Assembly: GCF_029227915.1 (NCBI RefSeq)
Contig: NC_079887.1
Span: forward strand, 19,403,650 to 19,467,649
DNA from: Hydractinia symbiolongicarpus
Taxonomy: Eukaryota > Cnidaria > Hydrozoa > Anthoathecata > Hydractiniidae
Length of the DNA stretch: 64,000 bases
Direction: 5' to 3'
Shown: positions 1-10,454 of the stretch, piece after piece
Layout of the letters: each line of letters begins with the position of its first letter
Numbering within the stretch: the first letter of the stretch is position 1
Translations under genes and position numbers: made by a program
The notes under the pieces: generated by a model
Database searches by the model: none
What the model was told of the DNA's origin: nothing
The model's input: the letters and a program-made list of their open reading frames with translations, nothing else

Positions 1-1179
1 GTTGAATTGTACAATGAATCGTATAAAAAACAAAGTTCCCACGTGCCTCATGGTAATCGATCAAACGGTTTCATCTTCGATTTGATGAAACATTTCCTGG
101 ACGTGCGTACAATATATATATAACTACAATCGTCCAATATGGCTCTCCATTCCCCCTCATGTTAAACACTGACCTTTGTGGCTCAGCAAGGTAAACGATT
201 ACACGTGACATACCTTCATGAACATACTATCTGCAAAATATCTAGCTAGCTACGTTCTTCTTTCTACGTTCGACTTTCTAAACTTTTTAGTTCTTGGTTT
301 TTGGAATAAAATTGCCAGTAGAGACGAGAAATTTTGTGGATGATTGTAGCTAGAACAATCTATGTGATGGGACATTTCTAAAGAGTAGAATTATCTCACT
401 CACTGTGTAGTATATATATAGCTAGTTAGCTAGCTAGTTAGAAAATATGTTTAAAACAACTTTTCTATGGTGATATGTAGCTGATTTTATGCTAGCAAAA
501 ATAGCTAATTTTATGTTAGCTACATTGGTAGTTTTAACCCATGTAAGTAGTTAATTTTATGCTAGCTGTGTAGCTAGTGTATTATACTAGCTATATGGCA
601 CTGTTTGCTCTTTTTTTATGCTAGCTAGTTAGCATAAAAAGAGCAAACAAGAAGTAGCTATAGGTAGTTATATAGTTTGCTATCTAAGTTCTATTATTAT
701 TGCAGCTAAGTCTGCAGTTTTATGCTAGCTAGCTTTAGGTGTGAGAAATGCTAAGAAGGGGATCATTACATGTAAAAATATAGTGATATATCAGGTAGCT
801 AAACATACCTTTTCTTCGTTTCTTGAAAATGAACTTCTGTCCATTGCCACCAACAAGCCAATATGGCTATCAACGCAATTTCCGTTTGAAGCGCTAAGTA
901 TCTTAGAAAAGGTCACGTGATATTAGTAAAAGTGACCATGGCAAAAGCTCTATGCCGACCTGATCTCAACTGGAAACGACGTGGTCCCGATTAGCCAGAT
1001 TTTCACGGAACCTTTTAAAGAAATGACCATAAAAAAAAGTGGGGTAAGTGGGTCAAAAACGCCCACGTTTTCATCAAAATTTCACGTACTAGGGGGAAAC
1101 GCGGAAATTTGTCACGCTCTAATATATTTATGGGAACGAGGAAAATAGCTCCGTTCGAGCAATGGCTCTCTCTCCGCAA
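1..1179 (+). repeat. Type I TTGCGGAG unit, 3' part
   Basis: The tail of a repeat unit that enters from the left edge and closes with CTCCGCAA near 1179. It is nearly identical to 15169-16300 and, for its second half, to 43800-44571. It contains many GCTAGCTA runs and a hairpin around 605-650 whose arms read TTTGCTCTTTTT and AAAAAGAGCAAA. I see no gene; the 66-101 aa frames inside such units recur in every copy and have no recognisable domain. Confidence 0.8.
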
Positions 1180-1670
1180 AAAGAAAAAACTAGTATAGAA
1201 AGTGTTGCGGAGCGTGGGAGTGAGTCCCCTAGGTTCGCAAGCGAAAAATTTTAGATGCCCCTTTCGGTTGAATTGTATAACGAATCGTATAAAAAACAAA
1301 GTTCCCACGTGCTCCATGGTAATTGATCAAACTGTTTCATCTTCGCCTTGATGAAACATTACCTGGGGTTTCCGCATTAGCAGTACCGTAGTGTGTTCCG
1401 GACGCAATATTACTTGCACCAGGGACATATTTTATTTAGAATCTGATGTATCGAAAAATGCTAAAAAAGGTTAAACGGAACAAGAATGGTGTTCGGGTCA
1501 AGTTACAAAAACGGAAAATATTTCTTTCGGAGTGTATATTCTGCCGGTACCGGCGGAAATAGTAACACGCGTTAGTCGGACGGTACCGGCTGGTTAAGGA
1601 AGAAAATTATTCTGCCGGCAGTAAATTTCCCGCCAAATCGCGTACTTAACATCATTCAGACATAATCGTA

Positions 1671-4600
1671 ATGGCGGATGATGTTGATGGTGCATTTACT
1701 GTTGGTGAAAAGTTTGCGAGCTATAAGGATTTATGTAATAAATTAGAACGTTTTAAAGCATCACACTTCGTAGATTTATGGATTAGAGATTCTCGGACAA
1801 TAAAAGCTTCTCAAGGGAGAGTAAAGAAAACACTAAATCCTGAGTTAAAATATTATGAGCTAAAACTGTCTTGTGTTCATGGTGGTCGTAAATTTCACTC
1901 AGAAAGTTCAGGAAAACGCTCCTCGCAGTAAGTAGATATCAATAAGTTATTTATTTCTAGCTTTTTATTGAAAATAATTTCTGCATAGTATTAGTTTAGC
2001 AAGCTCTGTTCCTCTGTGTTCACCTAGCCTAGCTAGCTACTGTTCTTTTTTCTTTATTGCAGAACACTGAAGAATAACTGCCCATTTAGTATCAAGATTA
2101 GGGCATCTGCAGATGGCCAAACTTTAGAAGTAAAAGATATAGTTGATAAACATAATCATGAACTCAACCAGGTAACTGCTAGCTACACACAGTGGTACAA
2201 TTTTTATGATAAACATCATTTACCTTTATGACGTTTCGCCACCCTGTTGTGGCGTATTTTAGAGATTAAACATTGCTGTACACTGACAATTACATATAAA
2301 TGACTACTATATAATAAATACAATAAAATATTGAAACCTAATAATATAATAATAATAATATAATAGTAACAATAATAAAGTGTTCAGTCATATATAACTT
2401 AAGACGTAAAAATAATGTACAAAGTCAACTTAAAAATTGTTATGTTCGAAGGTATAGTTTAACGGAAAAACGGCATGGCTCTTGCCTTGCAGTTGCGGGT
2501 TCAATTCCTGCTGCCTTCATTTATTATCTGTATATACATAATAAAATTAAAAGTAATCTTTTTAATATAAATTTGATTTTTAATGTTAATGTTATAATGT
2601 AATACATTTAAATGGTATATTTTTCATAGAAGTTGTTCAACCACTTGCCAAAACAAAGGCGTCTCACAGACCAAAGCAAGGAAAAGGCTAAGTACCTGCT
2701 CTCGATGAATGTCAACAAAAAGTTATTGCAGCAGGAACTCTCGAGAGAATGTGGGAAAGTTGTAACACTCCGAGATATTTCCAACATCGCTGCAGAAAAC
2801 AAAAGAGAAAAAACTCGTAACGACCTAAACTCAGTTGTAGATATTTTAACAAATAAATACGGTTGGTTTTACTTATTTATCAACTCTGTATTATGGGGCA
2901 GTTATTGTCTTCTTTGTTTCTCTTTTGGGTTTTTTTAGCCTTCATGCTTCTATTTTGAAAGAGAATTTCTAAAAATACAGAGGTTTAACTCTTGACTTAC
3001 CAATTGATACTGTAAACATGATTGCAATAAAATTTTCACTTTGTAAACAATTTGTAAATCTACTGTAGGTTGCACTGTTAGCATTCATGCTGATGAAGAA
3101 AAAAATTTGATTGGGATTTTCTTTCAAGATGATTTCATGAAAATTGTAACGGCAGCATATGCTGAAATATTTTTCATTGATGCTACATATAAGTTGACAG
3201 AACTAAAAATTCCTGTTTATTTGTTGGTGGTTGAAGATTCCATGGGTGGAACCGAGGTTGCTGCTGTGGGGCTTCTTGTATCTGAAAATGAGGAGTCAAT
3301 TACTTGGCTTTTAAACACTTTTAAAGAAAATAATAATGGGTTAATTCCTCGCATCGTAATGGCCGACAAAGATCTGACATTGAGAAAGGTGGTTAAAGAA
3401 ATTTTCCCCACCTGTAAACTATTGATTTGTTTATTTCACACACTACGTAGTTTTAAGCGTGAAATTTCTAACCAATCATTTAATTTACGAGAATGCCAAC
3501 AAGTGGTATTAAAAGAACTTTTTCAGAAAATGTGTTACAGCAAAACGGAAAGTGAATATCGTGAACAATACGATCTATTTATGAAGGCTGCTCCAGAAAT
3601 GGTTCAAAGCTACTTTACAGAGAATTGGCACGATATAAAGAATGAGTGGGTTTTAGGTGATGTCCTTAATGTCAATAGCTTCCTAAATACGACGAACAAT
3701 AGACTTGAGAGCTTAAATGGCAAACTCAAATCTGTCATTAAGTTGTACAGTCCGTTAGAAGACTTTATTGACGGTTTTTTCACGGTTTTGTACTCCTTAA
3801 GGAACGAACGAGATCACAAAGCTGCATCAACATTACTCAAGCGCAAAGTAATACCATTTAATATTTCAACCCCTCAATACCAATATTCAAATTTGTTAAC
3901 AAGTTACGCCTTAAATTTTGTGCTGAACCAATTAAAAGAAATGAAAAATGTCGGAAATGTTCATAAAGAGGGGACAGTTTTCAAAGTTTGTGGTGAAATG
4001 CATTTAAATGTCAACACAAATTCGTGCACATGCAGTTTTACAACCTCGATGCTGTTACCCTGTCGGCACATATTTGTTGTACGAGAACTTGAAGGTTTAC
4101 CTCTTTTTGACGAAAGTTTATGCGCTGACCGGTGGACTAATGATTTTCATAGAAAAACACATCGGATGTTTATATCAGAGCACCCATCTCCAGTCACACC
4201 AGTTCATGTATCCTTAAGAAAAGGCGAAAAGAAGGTATTGAATCTTAATGAGCGTTACCGCAATGTGCATCGGGTCTGCGAAGAAATAAAGACAATTGTG
4301 TCGAGTGAAGGTACGAAACGGTTTTTGGGAAAGATGGATGTTCTAAAGAAACTTGTATGGTATTGGGACAATGACGTTGATGTACAATTGCTGGGAACAA
4401 GAGGTTCTTATTGTTTTTAATATTTATTTTTCTAAAATATGGCGCAAAAGGATAAACTGCATAGGCTGGAAAAATGCACGGATTAATAATTTCCTTTTAT
4501 TCTTTAAGATGGCGTTGAAGTTGCATATCCCAATGACTATTCTAATCAAAATGAAACAGCGGCATCTACATGTGGTCAAGATTATGAACAAACGGAAAAA

Positions 4601-7599
4601 CAAAAAGAAAGTGATGAACCTCCAAGTGAAGTTGAAACAGTGGAATTAGCGGAGGCGGATGACATGGCATCAAAAGACGTTGGTGTATTAGAAAGTATGT
4701 CAGATGTTCTTTCCTGATACCTCTCGGATTTTTATATTTATTTTTGTGTTAAATGAATTCATCTGCCTGTGGGACGTAGATTTTTTTTAAATAATTTAAA
4801 TTTAGAGTCGAATCTTGATCTCAAACTACCGGTTAAAATTAAGAGAAGAGGTCGCCCAAAGGGAGTGGATTTTAACGTAATTGGTTTACCATACAAACGC
4901 AGGAAAAAGGCACTTGACAAACGTCCAACTCCTTTCAAATTACTACCTGTTCGGGAGCAGCAATGTCGCATGATGTCATGGATCTTCGGAGAACAAAAAG
5001 GTGAAGAAATGAAAATGTGGATACGCAATTGATTTACAAGTACTTTACTTCAACCGCATTTGCCAAACTACAGAGACTTTTGATTGTCAAAGACAAAAAG
5101 GGAACCTGGACATGCCCACGATGCAAAAATGAAGCAGACGGTCACGTGATAGGGTGCGAAGTGTGTTTAAATTGGTACCACCTGACATGCATTGGTTTAA
5201 AACAAAAACCAAAAATGGTTAACTGGGTGTGCAAGACGTGTTTGACTAGGAAATGTGGGAATTCAGGTAATTTTTTTGTCAATTCTACAAATACGTTTTG
5301 ACATTAAAAATATTTAACTATATATGAATTAGAATATGTTTATTCCAATCTTCTCGTATTTATATTTTCCTTAGTACCTGTTCGAAACAATATCAATGTA
5401 CCAAAACCTCTTCCAATTTCTATTGAGGCGAATCGCAATGTTTGGTCCATGGCTTTTGAAACAGTTTGTACACAACAAATGTCGTCAAAAACGGTTTTAA
5501 CCCCGTCTAGCTCTCCATTTAAGTTGTACTTTGACGACTTACAGTCACTTAGTCCACGAACTATGGTGTTAGGGGAAGTTATTGATGGCTTATTTATCCT
5601 GATATCATCAACAGTATTTCAAGAGAAAAATATTTTCATTTTGCCTTCTTCCTTTTTCGAACGCGTTAAAAGAGATTCAACACTTGAGGCAGTTTTGCCT
5701 GGTGACTGTGAAGATATCGATTTAATCGTGTCTGCTTCTTTTTACTCCAACCACTGGTCCTTGGTTTTGATTGATTGTGTGCAAAAGAATATTCTTTATC
5801 TGGACCCTATGTATGGTTATGTTCCAGACACGAAATTCAAGCAAGATATCAATGTTATAAACCACATCATTTGGTATAATATTCTCAATAACAATTTGGA
5901 AACGCCAATACCGGAATCCATACCAGACTGGTGCATAATCACATCAGAGAGATTTGAGTTTTCTTTTTCGCGAAAGTTACCAAGGCAGAGAAACGGAGTG
6001 GATTGTGGCATATTTGCGGTAATGTACTTCTTATACATAGTCAAGGACGCCGAATTCGATTTTTATCCTGGTGACATGATACAAATACGCAAATGGTTTT
6101 ATCACCTTTTGACTTGCAGTATGACGTACACACACAATTACATATCTTGGATTTTGTCGAAACTAAACAGCAATCGAATTGGTGGCATGCAGATTAAGAA
6201 AATCAATTATCTGACAACTATTCCTGTGAGTCATATGTCATAAATGTCACCTTGTCGTTTCTTTATTTTTAATTATTACCTTTCATGAATTTTGAAGCAA
6301 CTAACTTCTTAATACCTACCAAAATCTTTTAGGATGCTGGCGTTTCAGAAAAATCTTGCGCTTCTTCGATAATAGATACAGGCACACTATCTGAGGAACA
6401 CCATAATTCAAGTAAATATCTATATTATAATACCCGTGTGCGTCTGTCTGTCACGCAAAATGGTACCGTACCGTAAGTAGCGAGACGCGCTTAAGTGGTA
6501 TAAAAAGGATGGGCGGACCCGTGGATTCTTCCACGGGCCATCGACTAGTCTAATCTATTGCGTTTATTAACAGTTTCTTTCTTTTTATACTTGAATGTCA
6601 CAAAAAATTTCCATCTGCTTTATATTTTAGGTGATTTGCAAACTTATGACTTTAACAAGATGAACGAAGAAGGAAAGGCTAAAATGATTTTGTCTGTTTT
6701 GTTTTGCCCCGAATTTGCTATCGACTGTATAAATGAAAACGAAAGTGTAGACGAAGATGCGTAAGGATGGTCGAACAGGATCTTCCAAATTGCATAAGTG
6801 ACGAATCATTCGATATAAAACTAATTAGGAGATTTTGCCTAAAAGAAACTTATGGTAAGCTGTGCAAATACATAAAAGATGCAGTTGAATCACGGAAAGA
6901 AAGTTTGTGTGGAAATTGTAAAGCAGAGTTGGTCGAACCACGCTCTTGTACAAGGTGCTTAGTCAGATACCACGACATTTGTTTTAATAGCACAGATGGA
7001 AATATTTGCTTTAGTTGTGAGAAATTTTTGAAAAAACGTAAGTTTTTTTACAAAAGTTTATAATACAGAAATCTATAATTATTTTGTCATTACATTCTCA
7101 AAATAATGTTACCATATTCCATTAGGAAAAGAGGAGATGGAAAAAGCAATTGAAGAAGGTATATAGCCGGCATCATATTTTTTTGCCACTTAACTCGCTT
7201 TAATTTTTTATTATTAGTCACTTCTGCTTCTTAGAACAACGTGAAAAAAAAGAACTAGAAAGGTGGTTTTGTCATTGGCGGCTGCTGTTAAGAAAAATGG
7301 CACATGACGGAAGTTTGATGGATATTGTGCAAGAGTCAAGTGATCCTGATAACAATAAATTACTTGCGATTTGTAAGTACGAAGGGAAAAAGTACGCCCA
7401 CGCGTTGGAAGAATTATTCAACACATTTCCGAAATTCGAAAAGGAGTATAAGTTATATGCCAATGATGAAACTGAACCAAAGGAAAAAATTTTACATTTT
7501 GTCCATCACGGTTATAAGGAGAGCTTTGACATTGGTAAAACTACCTGTGCTAGATTAGAACATATTGTTATGCGACTCGTCAATGCGTATAAGTCATGA
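1671..7599 (+). CDS. MULE transposase with SWIM, AT-hook, PHD, Ulp1 protease and second zinc finger
   Basis: Thirteen exons can be joined with GT-AG introns in matching phase: 1671-1927, 2063-2171, 2630-2861, 3069-4403, 4509-4694, 4806-5000, 5093-5266, 5375-6225, 6333-6411, 6631-6760, 6767-7037, 7126-7158, 7235-7599, about 1,400 aa. Order of parts: an N-terminal WRKY/FAR1-like DNA-binding module (Cys and a late HNHE motif), the MULE catalytic core (FFIDATY near 3170, VMADKDLTLR near 3358), a SWIM finger (CTCSF...CRHIF, 4025-4075), an AT-hook-like RRGRPKG (4843), a PHD finger (about 5110-5260), and a C48 Ulp1-type cysteine protease with His in SNHW (5749), Asp in YLDPM (5803) and Cys in NGVDCGIF (6000). 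A second Cys-rich PHD-like finger (6900-7020) and a lysine-rich tail follow. Only the step from exon 10 to 11 (6761-6767) changes frame without a credible intron: either one small indel or a gene boundary. Otherwise it looks intact. The transposase cuts and inserts the element; the roles of the protease and PHD parts are inferred only. Confidence 0.85.
2448..2518 (+). tRNA. tRNA-like sequence in MULE intron 2, probably not functional
   Basis: A 71-base stretch folds as a cloverleaf: 7-bp acceptor pairs (GAAGGTA with TGCCTTC), D stem GTTT/AAAC, and T arm GCGGG-TTCAATT-CCTGC. The anticodon arm has an 8-base loop and one mismatch, so no anticodon can be assigned with confidence. An A follows the 3' end. 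It may be a tRNA relic or a mitochondrial-type tRNA insert. Confidence 0.4.
6419..6548 (+). mobile_element. 130-bp mini-Helitron in a MULE intron
   Basis: Starts TCTATATTATAATACCCG after an A and ends with the hairpin GTGGATTCTTCCAC followed by GGGCCATCGACTAG and then T. This is Helitron end logic: TC at the 5' end, a hairpin then CTAG at the 3' end, insertion between A and T. Ends match the larger Helitrons at 56856-58322. It lies in the intron between exons at 6333-6411 and 6631-6760. Confidence 0.75.
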
Positions 7600-8077
7600 A
7601 CCGGTAACACGACTGATGTATTTTTATTTTTGTTCTAATTAACTTACTTGTGTTGGTTCAAGAACTTTCATTTTGTAAAAATTCAGAAAGTTTGGTATAT
7701 GGAGATCTTTATCTTTATATACTGCAATTTTAATAGTACAGTTTTTAGTAGTGGTTGGTACACTTTACACGTTTTTTTTGTCTCCGTCATGTCGTGGAAT
7801 AAAACCGGAGTTTTGTTTGCTTTGAGTTTTTTTGTATTTTTGCCACGATTATGTACTATATTTACTTTTTGCAAAATAATACCTTTTTGGTGTATTTATC
7901 GTGATTTCCGTTATTACTGCCGGCAGACTAATATCTCTCTTTATTCTGCCGGTAGTTGATTACTGCCGGCAGAATCAATAGCCCCCTTTATTCTGCCGGT
8001 AGTTGGTTACTGCCGGCAGAATAAACACCCCTACTTATTCTGCCGGTACCGGCAGAATATCCACGTCCTATTTCTTT

Positions 8078-9293
8078 ATCGTGAAATTATTTTCTGATTT
8101 AAAAAATTATGAGATTTCCCGAACAGGAAATTTTTTCATTTTTCTGAAATTTGTTCTGATTGAACCCAAAAAATGAATTATATATATATATATTTGAAGA
8201 TTTTCAGTAGGCGTTGATGATTGCATGAGAACCGCTTGTCAGAATTTAAAACGCCTCAGTAATAACAAATGTATATACATGTTGAAAAAGTTTCCCCGAT
8301 ACATATTTATTGAAATAATTTCCGTTTCTGTAACTTGAGCCGCACTGGTGTAAGCTCACCGGCAGTACCTCTATATAAACATTAATCATCAGCGGACGAG
8401 ACCACGTACTATTTGCAAAATATGTGACTATAGCTATAGCTATGTTTTTTTGCTGACTTTTCTAAACTTTTTGGTTCTTGGTTTTTGATATATAAAATTG
8501 GCAGAGTCAACAAATTTTGTGCACAATTGTAGCTAGAACAAGGTATGTGAGAGTAGAATTATCTCACTCAATATGTAGTATATATATGTAGCTAAAGCTA
8601 GCTAGCAAAAGCTAGAAAATCTGTCTGAAAGAATTTTTCTATGCTAGCTAGCTAGCTATTTTGTCAGCACAAATATCTAATTTTATGCTAGCAACATTGA
8701 TAATTTTATGCTAGCTATATGGCACTGTTTGTTCTCTTTTTTATGCGAGCTAGCTAACTCTTCTTAAAGTAGTTAGGTAGCTATAGCTATATATGCTATC
8801 TAAGTTTTAATATTATCCCAGCTAAGTCGGCAGTTTTATACTAGCTAGCTTTAGGTGTGAGTGAGGCTAGAAAGGGGCTCATTACATGTAAAAAATAGTG
8901 ATATACTAGCTAACATACCCTTTCTTCGTTTTCTTAAAAATGCCCTTTCGTCCATTACGTCCAACAAGCCAATATGGCCATCAACGCAATTTTCATTTCA
9001 AGCGCTATGTATGTGAGACAATGTCACGTGATATTAGTAAGAGTGACCGTGGCTAAAGCCGTATGCCGAACTGATCTCAACTGGAAACGGCATGGTCTCG
9101 ACGAACCAGATTTTCACGGAAGAAATGACCATAAAAAATATTTGGGTAAGTGGGTCAAAAATCGGACGTTTTGAAATTTGATGTACTAGGAGAAAACGCG
9201 GAAATTCGATACGCTCTAATATATTTATGGGAACGAGGAAAATAGCTTCGCTGCGCTCGGCTCGCTGGCGCTCCCCTTCACTCCGCTCCGCAA
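8078..9293 (+). repeat. Right remainder of the interrupted type I unit
   Basis: Continues the host repeat to the right of the MULE and closes at CTCCGCAA. It contains GCTA-rich sequence and the recurrent GTCACGTGATATTAGTAA block (about 9023). A 66-aa frame at 8974-9174 is repeated almost unchanged in every type I unit and shows no domain. No gene is seen. Confidence 0.7.
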
Positions 9294-10033
9294 TAATATT
9301 GATAGAAAATTTCTCGATATTTCAATTTTCGTTAGGTCAGTCTGTAAACACGTCCTCGCGGGCGAGATAGTAAAAAGAAAAAAAAAGTAATCAATATAGA
9401 AAGTGTTGCGGAGAGGTTGCCAAGGCAAAGCACGGCAAGGAAAGGGCACGGCAAAGGCAGGCAAGGAAACAGGAAGAGGAATCAGCAAGGCAGGGGTAGG
9501 CAAGGCATAGAGGCACAGGCAAGGGCATAGAAGCCAGGCACCAGAAAAGGCATAGGAAGGGTAGGCAAAGGCAGGCAAGGAAAAAGGAAGAAGAATCAGC
9601 AAGGCAGGGTTAGGCAAGGCAAGGGAACGGCAAGGCAGGGGCAGGCACCTTAATAGAGAATCCCCCTACAACTCAAAGATTCGTATACTCGATATATCTA
9701 AGATATGTATCATATTAATCCAGGAGTATAGAAAATATTGAGATGCAAATATTTCAAATTCAGTAGCTCAAACAAAGCTCTCAAATTTATATCCGATCAA
9801 TATATATACAGTGAATCATGTTAGCAGAATTATGTGCCAATACAAATATTTAAACAATCAGTCATAACGCCAAAAAAACTATCAATTTTTAATAAATCTG
9901 AGAATAAAAGTTAACTTGGTTCCAATGACAACAACATTAAAAAGTCAAGATATAGAAATAATTAGAGAAGTCCACAAAAAAGGCGAAACATTTACCTGGT
10001 TGTTGTAAGTGCAAGATAATTATGTTTTTCCTA

Positions 10034-10101
10034 GCCCTGTCCAGGATTTGAACCTGGATCTCTCATTTGCATGAGTGTCATAGCCATTAGACCAACAGGG
10101 C
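10034..10101 (-). tRNA. Degenerate tRNA-like repeat, copy 1
   Basis: Read on the minus strand, 68 bases with perfect acceptor pairing (GCCCTGT with ACAGGGC), a T arm CCAGG-TTCAAAT-CCTGG that is nearly canonical, and a D arm TAATGG. The anticodon stem CTCAT/ATGAG encloses only GCAA, so the normal 7-base anticodon loop is missing. It looks like a tRNA-Arg-like relic carried by the type II repeat, not a working tRNA. Eight copies are in the window. Confidence 0.6.
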
Positions 10102-10454
10102 ATGATTATATATATATGAAAAACTTTACATGTGCATCTTATATATGCTCACAGTCTTTTTACTAAAAAATATGGCACCTAGTTTGGTATATTTAGCACG
10201 AGGGTGCCGATAAGCCGCATACGCCGTAAAAAGTGCGGGTGTTTTCGGGCGAGTTCGGCTTTTTGAAAAAAGGTCGGGTATTTGCCTGAAAAAACCCGCA
10301 TAGTCCCGAACAATGCCCGAAAAAAAAAGATTCACCACAAATGACTCTCGAAGAATTATTTAAAAAAGTATAAAAATTAAAATGAACTATGTGATAGCGA
10401 AGTTCTTAAAAGAACTGTTTTTTATGATTTGTGATAAGATTTACTTGATAAATA

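Larger units (their letters stand above)
1528..8068 (+). mobile_element. Complete MULE (Mutator-like) DNA transposon
   Basis: A 6.5-kb element flanked by the perfect 9-bp direct repeat TATTTCTTT (1519-1527 and 8069-8077). Uninterrupted copies of the host repeat near 16715, 31060 and 40910 have TATTTCTTT once, so the insertion is resolved to the base. The ends are inverted: after eight less conserved bases both read ATATTCTGCCGGTACCGGC inward. Subterminal palindromic motifs of the CTGCCGGCAG type are reiterated at 1540-1626 and 7916-8060. A 9-bp duplication is usual for the Mutator superfamily. It carries one long spliced gene. Confidence 0.93.
1205..9293 (+). repeat. Type I unit interrupted by a MULE
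   Basis: Starts TTGCGGAGCG at 1205 and ends CGCTCCGCAA at 9293. After removing the MULE and one copy of its 9-bp target duplication, about 1.5 kb of unit remains. Compared with 30738-31881 and 40591-41736 it keeps roughly 390 extra bases (about 8356-8748), so those copies look like internal-deletion derivatives. No gene apart from the MULE. Confidence 0.75.

Noticed and set aside
8974-9174. A conserved 66-101 aa frame found in every type I unit (also 17124, 31562, 41417).
   Set aside because: Conservation equals that of the surrounding non-coding repeat, and there is no domain or splice support.
10034-10101. A functional tRNA gene at each of the eight tRNA-like copies.
   Set aside because: The anticodon loop has four bases instead of seven and the total length is 68, so no anticodon is available.
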